Shown here one piece after another: positions 33,870 to 38,633 of a stretch of DNA of 38,633 nt (the stretch's first letter is position 1; each line of letters starts with the position of its first letter). The DNA is taken from positions 1-38,633 of the forward strand of contig JACPFR010000062.1 in the NCBI GenBank assembly GCA_016182905.1. The letters are read 5' to 3'. A model generated the notes under the pieces. It was not told where the DNA came from and did not search any database. It worked only from the letters and a program-made list of their open reading frames with translations. This DNA is from Elusimicrobiota bacterium. GTDB taxonomy: Bacteria > Elusimicrobiota > Elusimicrobia > UBA1565 > UBA9628. The position numbers were made by a program, and so were the translations under genes.

Positions 33870-33875
33870 ATTGTA
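33870..33875 (-). promoter_or_regulatory. -10 box TACAAT of bcp, predicted leaderless
   Basis: TACAAT on the minus strand ends 6 nt before the GTG at 33863. The spacing matches the other predicted leaderless genes of the window. Confidence 0.5.
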
Positions 33876-33882
33876 ACAGGAA

Positions 33883-36075
33883 TCAGCGGGGGCGGTCAAC
33901 GCCGGACGCCAGCAGGCGGCGCACGGCCTGGCGCAGATCGTCGATGTCGAAGGGCTTGGAGAGGTACTCCGAGCGCGTCTTGGAGAGGAACTCGAGGACG
34001 TTGGGATTGAGGATGTCCCCGGTCACGAAGAGAACCTTCGCCGCGGAGGTCCCTCCCCCCGCGACCGTCCTCTTGAAGATGTCCTGGCCCTTCACCTGCT
34101 CCATCTCCATGTCGGAGATGATCAGGTCGAACGTCCCGTTCTCCAGGAGCTTCAACGCCTCCACCCCGCCGTGGGCCACCGACACCTCGTCGCCCTCCTC
34201 CCGCAGCAGGCGGGAGACGACCTCGACGATGTCCGCCTCGTCGTCGGCGACCAGCACGCGCTTGCCCGGCACGGGCGGCAGGAGCGCGGGCGCCGTCCTG
34301 CTGTCGAGACGGGAGAACTCCGCCTCGTTCCCGGCGGGCAGCTCGAGGATGAAAGCGCAGCCCCGCCCGGGCCGGTTCTCGAGCGAGACGTCCCCTCCGT
34401 GCCCGCGGGCGATCTGGCGGCAGATCGACAGGCCGAGGCCCGTCCCGCGCCCCGGCTCCTTCGTGGTGAAGAACGGCTGGAACAGCCTCGCCTCCGCCTC
34501 GGGAGTCATGCCCGGGCCGTTGTCCTCCACGCGGATGAAGACCCGCCCGCCTTCGGCGCCGGTCCGGAGCAGAAGGCGCTTGCCCTCGGGGTAGCGCACC
34601 ACGCCCGCCATGGCGTCGCAGGCGTTGTTGATCAGATTGACCAGGATCTGGACGATCTGCTGATAGTCGCCGACGATCAGCGCAGCCTCCGCCGCGAGCT
34701 CCTTGATCACGAAGACGTCCTCGGTCTTCAGCAGACGGTACTCCAGGAGCTCGAGCGCCGAGGCGACGGCCCGGTTGAGGTCCACCTTTCCCCGCTCGTG
34801 GCGGCTCTGGCGGACGAAGAAGAGCAGGTTGTCGACGACCTTGCGGCAGCGCAGCACGTTCGCGTAGATCTGCTCGAGGTCCCGGCGCAGGGACGGAGGG
34901 CAGCCTTCGTGCTTCATGAGCTGGACGTACCCGGAGATCGCGCCGAGCGGGTTGTTGAGCTCGTGCGCCACCGCCGAGATCAGCTGCCCGACCGCCGAGA
35001 GCTTCTCGGCCTGGATCAGCTGGGACTGGAGCTCCGTGTTCCGGGCGCGGTTGCGCTCCAGGCGCTCGCCCATCTCGTTGAAGGCCCCGGACAGCGTCCC
35101 GAGCTCGTCCGTGCCCGCGTCGCGGATGCGGTGCTCGAGGTCGCCCGCGCCGAAGCGGCGCGCGGCGTCCACGAGCACCGCGATCGGCCGCGTGATCGTG
35201 CGCACGAGGAACAGCAGGATGGCGACGAGGCAGACGGTCCCGAAGAGCAAGGTCAGCAGCGCCGCGTTGCGCACGGTCTCGAGCGGCCCGAGGAAATCGT
35301 CGAGCGGCGCCTCGACGGTGACGGTCCAGGGACGGTCCCTGAGCGCGCTCCTCGCCGTCAGCAGCTCGAGGCCCCCGTCGATCGGGGGGCGGCCCTCGAC
35401 CCGCCGCCCGTTCTCGGCCAGGACGAAGGCGCGGCCGCGACGGCCGACGACGAGGCCGCGCAGCTTCTCGCGCAGGCCCGCCAGGTCGTAGACGAGTCCC
35501 AACGCTCCCTTGAACGTCCCGCGCTCGTCGAACACGGGCTTGAGGTAATACACGACGGGGCCGGTCCCGGGGCGCTCCTCGATCGACGAGGTCCAAAGCC
35601 CGCCCGGGCCGGCGGCGCGCGCCTTCAGGAACGCCGCGTCGCGGGCGCGGCCGCGCTCCGAGGGCGTCATCGGCGGGCCGACGGCCGCGACGACCTTCCC
35701 GTTCTCGTCGAGGTAGCAGATGCGCGCGTAGACGCCGGTGCGGGCGGAGAAGTTGTTGAGATAGCGCTCGAGCTCCTTGCGGTAGGCGCCGGCCTCGTCG
35801 AGCAGGCCGAACTCCACGTTCCGGTAGTAGTCCGCGATCAGCGGCGTCTCGGCCAAGGTGAGCAGGTCGCGCCGCCGCTGGGCGAGAAGCTCGTCGACGT
35901 CGGCGGACAGGCGGCGGGCCAGCGACGCGGTCTCCTTGTCGATCGCCCCGAGGATCTCGCGCCGCGCCAGGTGGTACTGCAGCCACACGATCGCGCTCAC
36001 CGCCAGGACCACGGGCGGGAGGATCGCGGCGAGCAGCCTCCACGACAGGCGCGACGGGGTGTGAAGTCGGATCAT
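33883..36075 (-). CDS. Hybrid sensor histidine kinase with Cache, HAMP and receiver domains
   Basis: This 730-residue protein has a membrane helix (about 12-33), an extracytoplasmic Cache-type domain (about 35-265, YARICYLDENGKVVAAVG; TFKGALGLVYDL), a second helix (about 268-290), HAMP (ITRPIAVLVDAARRFGAGDLEHRI), an H-box (SAVAHELNNPLGAISG), an HATPase domain (NLINNACDAM, VEDNGPGM, GTGLGLSI) and a C-terminal receiver (VLVADDEADIVEVV, phosphoacceptor Asp in DLIISDMEM, YLSKPF). No response regulator with an output domain is next to it. The ligand is unknown. The gene marks the last of the GC-rich region. Confidence 0.92.
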   Translation of the reverse strand: MIRLHTPSRLSWRLLAAILPPVVLAVSAIVWLQYHLARREILGAIDKETASLARRLSADVDELLAQRRRDLLTLAETPLIADYYRNVEFGLLDEAGAYRKELERYLNNFSARTGVYARICYLDENGKVVAAVGPPMTPSERGRARDAAFLKARAAGPGGLWTSSIEERPGTGPVVYYLKPVFDERGTFKGALGLVYDLAGLREKLRGLVVGRRGRAFVLAENGRRVEGRPPIDGGLELLTARSALRDRPWTVTVEAPLDDFLGPLETVRNAALLTLLFGTVCLVAILLFLVRTITRPIAVLVDAARRFGAGDLEHRIRDAGTDELGTLSGAFNEMGERLERNRARNTELQSQLIQAEKLSAVGQLISAVAHELNNPLGAISGYVQLMKHEGCPPSLRRDLEQIYANVLRCRKVVDNLLFFVRQSRHERGKVDLNRAVASALELLEYRLLKTEDVFVIKELAAEAALIVGDYQQIVQILVNLINNACDAMAGVVRYPEGKRLLLRTGAEGGRVFIRVEDNGPGMTPEAEARLFQPFFTTKEPGRGTGLGLSICRQIARGHGGDVSLENRPGRGCAFILELPAGNEAEFSRLDSRTAPALLPPVPGKRVLVADDEADIVEVVSRLLREEGDEVSVAHGGVEALKLLENGTFDLIISDMEMEQVKGQDIFKRTVAGGGTSAAKVLFVTGDILNPNVLEFLSKTRSEYLSKPFDIDDLRQAVRRLLASGVDRPR

Positions 36076-36111
36076 TCGCTAGGCGGCGTAAGATTTAATC
36101 CTTCGCATATG

Positions 36112-36462
36112 TTATCCCTCCACTAGAGACAGGTTCTTCCTTAAGTTCGGGCCAAGAAGTCGTTTCACCCCTTCATAGTCCTCCCCAGCCTGATGCAAGT
36201 TCTCCAGGAATGACACGACGACGAGTTCTTGAAGCTTGTCATCAGGTGACGAAACGGCCCGCTCAAGGAAATCCAGGAGTCTAGAGAGGAGTCCGGTGTT
36301 GGTCGTGCGGTAAGAATCGATAACGAATCTTGTGACGTCTCCCAGAAAAACATGCGGAAGAGCCTCGCCGTTGTCTTCCAAGTGCTTCTGATAAATACCC
36401 CGTGTTTCCGGCGCCGTGGCAAGCAATTCCTGGACAAAATTCTCGTAGGTATTGTTTTGCAT
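36112..36462 (-). CDS. DUF7674-like immunity-type protein
   Basis: This 116-residue protein starts at ATG 36462, 7 nt after the upstream stop. Motifs ENFVQELLATAPETRGIYQKHLEDNGEALPHVFLGDVTRFV and LLDFLERAVSSPDDKLQELVVVSFLENL match small all-helical proteins I associate with DUF7674, often found with toxin-immunity genes. No catalytic motif is seen. GC is well below the kinase gene on the left. It is the last gene of the island. Confidence 0.6.
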   Translation of the reverse strand: MQNNTYENFVQELLATAPETRGIYQKHLEDNGEALPHVFLGDVTRFVIDSYRTTNTGLLSRLLDFLERAVSSPDDKLQELVVVSFLENLHQAGEDYEGVKRLLGPNLRKNLSLVEG

Positions 36463-36469
36463 GACCTTG

Positions 36470-36922
36470 CTACCCTGTACGGAAGGTCCGAATAAGTTGA
36501 AGCACATCCTCATCTCCACTCTCGCATGCACGCCCATGAAGGTAAATCCGATTCTCATCCAGGCGCGTGATGATCAAAGACACGATACCCTGACGCTCGC
36601 CCCACTGGTAGAGAAACTCCGCTTCCAGGCAGAAATCGTTGCAGTATGCCGAACTACCCGCTGATTCCACCCCTTTGGATTTGAGCCATGACTCAAGCGC
36701 TGGTTCGATCCGACTCCACAGTTCAGCCGGAGTGGCCACGAGAGATGCTTGAATGGCGAACGTCAGGGCATGAAGGCGTTCCGTGGAAGGACCTGTGCCG
36801 GAATGCAGGAGTTTCATTTGGTTCATGTCAGTGATCAGAGGCCCAAGGAACCGCGGGATGCCGTCGTCGGCGCGGTCGCGGAATGCGTTCATGATGGGAC
36901 TTAGGGTGTGGCTAACGGTCAC
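36470..36922 (-). CDS. Hypothetical protein of the low-GC island
   Basis: This 150-residue protein starts at GTG 36922, with GGGGAA about 10 nt upstream; ATG 36889 is an alternative. It is soluble, with no signal peptide, and ends GIVSLIITRLDENRIYLHGRACESGDEDVLQLIRTFRTG. I recognise no family. Length, composition and position next to a DUF7674-like gene suggest another immunity-type or accessory gene. Confidence 0.55.
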   Translation of the reverse strand: MTVSHTLSPIMNAFRDRADDGIPRFLGPLITDMNQMKLLHSGTGPSTERLHALTFAIQASLVATPAELWSRIEPALESWLKSKGVESAGSSAYCNDFCLEAEFLYQWGERQGIVSLIITRLDENRIYLHGRACESGDEDVLQLIRTFRTG

Positions 36923-37048
36923 CGGCTAGTTCCCCTGCAAGGAAATTCCCGTTGATTGCCATTTAAGTGCTGAGATGATTGAAGTTCTCCCTTTTATCGG
37001 GCTGCATCAGCGGCGATGACTGCGCGAGCACAGTGTCCATAGAAGCCT

Positions 37049-37702
37049 TCAATACACTGTTCCTTCTCGCGCTGCTTCCGCGTACTCTTTCAAATCCGGA
37101 CCGATATTCGGGGTGCGACGGAGATAATCAGATATCATGTCTTCAATCTTCTCGGGGTAGGCATGCTGCCAATGGCCAAGACCATGCAAGGCGAGTTCTT
37201 GAACCACCGGCGACGATGACTGGAGTGCGTTCTCAAACAGCGAGAGGAAGGCAATGTCGAGCTCTCTCCTGGCAGGCTCATCGGAAGCGGGATGTGCTGG
37301 GAAAATATCCCACCAATCGAGGCCAAGCTTGTCTAGGGGGCTGAGTTTGGTCGCGCGATTGGCGTTGAGATTCCGCCCGCACTTCTTGCCAAAGAAATCG
37401 AGCACGCCAGCCAAGCTCTCAATTGCCCGAGCACGTTTATGGACAGGGATGTCTTTATCAAAGAGGAGGAATATTTCGTCGCTCCAGCCCGGATGGACAA
37501 ATTTCCGAAGTCCCTCTGCAACCTGCTTATCGGAATAGTGCGTCGAGCATCCCTCGAATTCACGGAATAGCTTCGAGATGAAATCGATGCGAGTATTCTT
37601 ATCCAGAAGCAAGCTGATATCGCTGTCATTCGCCGAAGTCGGCTGAAAGATTCCACGCGACCATGCCTCGAATTTCTCGTTTTTGTCTTCGGATCCAGTC
37701 AT
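37049..37702 (-). CDS. Conserved hypothetical protein with WWDIFP and LHGLGHW motifs
   Basis: This 217-residue protein starts at ATG 37702, with AAGGAAGAG just upstream; a longer frame from GTG 37801 overlaps the preceding small gene and is less likely. Residues 75-215 look like a helical solenoid, with DWWDIFPAHP and ELALHGLGHW, motifs I recall from an uncharacterised family of scattered distribution. Function is unknown. It overlaps the 61-residue gene upstream by 77 bases in another frame. Confidence 0.6.
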   Translation of the reverse strand: MTGSEDKNEKFEAWSRGIFQPTSANDSDISLLLDKNTRIDFISKLFREFEGCSTHYSDKQVAEGLRKFVHPGWSDEIFLLFDKDIPVHKRARAIESLAGVLDFFGKKCGRNLNANRATKLSPLDKLGLDWWDIFPAHPASDEPARRELDIAFLSLFENALQSSSPVVQELALHGLGHWQHAYPEKIEDMISDYLRRTPNIGPDLKEYAEAAREGTVY

Positions 37703-37811
37703 CGCACTCTTCCTTGAGCCGTTTCGCGCATTGGGATAAGACTTCGAACTCTTCGTCAAACACGCGTCGGTGGTTATCGTCGCCGCCTCGAAAACACTCA
37801 CCCATCATCAA
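37626..37811 (-). CDS. Small hypothetical protein, 61 residues
   Basis: It starts at ATG 37811 (three ATG codons in a row) with AAGGAAATT 6-7 nt upstream, 18 nt after the DUF4279 stop. It reads like a real charged helical protein (DEEFEVLSQCAKRLKEECDDWIRRQKREIRG). The end overlaps the next gene out of frame, which would couple their translation. No family is recognised. Confidence 0.45.
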   Translation of the reverse strand: MMMGECFRGGDDNHRRVFDEEFEVLSQCAKRLKEECDDWIRRQKREIRGMVAWNLSADFGE

Positions 37812-37829
37812 TTTCCTTGCTTGCTGTCA

Positions 37830-38318
37830 CTAGCTGAAGCGGCTTAGACCTTCTTCTGCATACGGAGGCAGATCATTCCATACGTACGTATCGACATCGA
37901 AGGAGGCCCCAAGACGCGTGAGCGCAGCCATCGTATCTATCGAAAGTCCGGCAGCGGCCGTGGCGGCATCCGTAAGGAGATCCAAGGAAACATCCATCGT
38001 GACATTGAATCGCCGACGATCCAGACTTGATATTTTTTCATCGACCCGCCGCAAGCGGTACAAGAGATCGTTTACATAATCCTCGACATTGTATGAGTAC
38101 TGTTTGAGTCGTGAATTCAATTTCCAGATGCTGGCCGCGTAGACGCGCGTTTTCTTTACCTTGTATTTGGCATCAGGCGGAATCGGAATCGGAGCTCCCC
38201 TGCGATAAGACTCATCCGGCTCCATGCCGAGAATACGGGTGATCTCCGCGGGGTCATCGCCGCCGCGAATGAGAAGCGCGACTCTGATGTAAGGACGTCG
38301 TTCATGGGAGCCGGTCAT
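37830..38318 (-). CDS. DUF4279-family protein
   Basis: This 162-residue protein reads RPYIRVALLIRGGDDPAEITRILGMEPDESYRRGAPIPI, the DUF4279 opening, followed by ASIWKLNS (Trp anchor), a helical VNDLLYRLRRVDEKISSL and a strand-rich end (FDVDTYVWNDLP). DUF4279 proteins are small and often lie among toxin-immunity genes, but activity is not known. Codon use and GC differ from the left 36 kb. Confidence 0.75.
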   Translation of the reverse strand: MTGSHERRPYIRVALLIRGGDDPAEITRILGMEPDESYRRGAPIPIPPDAKYKVKKTRVYAASIWKLNSRLKQYSYNVEDYVNDLLYRLRRVDEKISSLDRRRFNVTMDVSLDLLTDAATAAAGLSIDTMAALTRLGASFDVDTYVWNDLPPYAEEGLSRFS

Positions 38319-38340
38319 TTAGAGAGCCTCTTTTGAAAAA

Positions 38341-38523
38341 TCACAGGAATATCCCCGTACGCCGAGTGGGGCCTTTACAACCCTTGAATCGGATTGCGAT
38401 TTCACCATTCTTGCACCTGCACAACTCCCACAACTTGATCTCTGCTTTCCTTCCAAGTTCTTCGTATTTAATGGTGTGAGGATCCAATCCTTTTCGTCTT
38501 ATCTCATAGAAGTCATCCAACAA
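38341..38523 (-). pseudogene. Possible remnant of a RelE/HigB-like toxin at the IS edge
   Basis: A 60-residue frame (TTG start 38523) reads FYEIRRKGLDPHTIKYEELGRKAEIKLWELC, resembling the LWELR region of HigB/Gp49-type RelE toxins. The normal N-terminus is missing where the transposase begins (overlap 38513-38523), and a stop comes before the usual h.GF.KK end; after it the same frame continues FFKRGSL. This fits a gene broken by the insertion. The similarity is weak, and it could instead be an unrelated small gene. Confidence 0.3.
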
Positions 38524-38633
38524 CTCGCTTGAGCGCGATGAGCGCGCAGGCCATATGAACCAAACCCAAGAAGGTCAAAGCGGATCGCTCGTAGCGAACG
38601 ACGAGGCGTCGGAAGTTTTGGAGCCACGCGTTA
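38513..38633 (-). mobile_element. 3' end of an IS5-type transposase, cut by window edge
   Basis: The minus strand reads NAWLQNFRRLVVRYERSA and then LTFLGLVHMACALIALKRVVG before TGA at 38513-38515. WLxxFRRLxVRYER is the conserved C-terminal DDE-domain end of IS5/IS4-group transposases. Only 39 residues are inside the window; the upstream part and the far inverted repeat lie outside. The near inverted repeat should lie just left of 38513 but cannot be defined without the other end. Confidence 0.8.

Noticed and set aside
33864-33899. Upstream start of bcp at 33899
   Set aside because: It would begin before the -10 box and add residues not found in the family; GTG 33863 fits both the promoter and the usual PrxQ length.
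36979-37344. Plus-strand open frame in the low-GC island
   Set aside because: It overlaps a better-supported minus-strand gene, has no ribosome site or recognisable protein features, and looks like a shadow frame.

Overview
This is a GC-rich window (roughly two thirds G+C by eye) from a Gram-negative, aerobically respiring bacterium. Pointers to a double membrane are lipoprotein signal peptides, an AsmA-family protein, TatA, and two DUF1207 proteins ending in an aromatic residue as outer-membrane proteins do. Pointers to oxygen respiration are a complete cytochrome c oxidase operon with heme A synthesis genes. I cannot fix the phylum. A high-GC member of a deep-branching diderm group such as Elusimicrobiota is a guess from gene style, not a result.

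Layout. 1-4.8 kb: an LPP20-like lipoprotein cut by the window edge, a lipoprotein of unknown function, and a convergent AsmA gene. 4.8-8 kb: a trypsin/HtrA-like protease without PDZ coupled to an NlpC/P60 hydrolase. 7.9-9.7 kb (minus): tatA, a cytidylyltransferase-like gene and a BT1 (folate/biopterin) transporter. 9.7-10.0 kb: a hairpin-rich intergenic region. 10.0-19.1 kb: a diheme cytochrome c lipoprotein, two convergent DUF1207 genes, then coxB-coxA-coxC-subunit IV, two small membrane proteins, ctaA, ctaB and a second diheme cytochrome c. 19.1-22.8 kb (minus): crcB, a DUF255 (YyaL-like) protein and a membrane-anchored DUF255-like paralogue without the CxxC. 22.8-24.8 kb: a radical SAM protein and a HEAT-repeat protein. 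24.8-28.9 kb (minus): an alpha/beta hydrolase lipoprotein, a DUF4105 protein, a DUF3015 protein and YceI. 28.9-32.8 kb (minus): an RRM RNA-binding protein, a lipoprotein, an L,D-transpeptidase, a divergent L,D-transpeptidase-like paralogue and an APC permease, the last four joined by start/stop overlaps. 32.9-36.1 kb (minus): Bcp peroxiredoxin, a 2[4Fe-4S] ferredoxin and a hybrid sensor kinase. 36.1-38.6 kb (minus): a clearly lower-GC island of small immunity-like or hypothetical genes ending at a truncated IS5-type transposase.

The most interesting signals are these. Seven genes have a -10 box 5-6 nt before the start codon, which predicts leaderless mRNAs. An L,D-transpeptidase is paired with a paralogue that keeps His and Cys but lost the conserved Gly and Arg. 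The oxidase subunit I keeps its D-channel residues but has Leu where the K-channel Lys normally sits. An intact DUF255 protein is paired with a membrane-bound CxxC-less copy. Loop-poor perfect palindromes and a 29-bp-arm inverted repeat occupy intergenic gaps, and the 3' island looks like an array of immunity-type genes. No rRNA, tRNA or CRISPR array was recognised.
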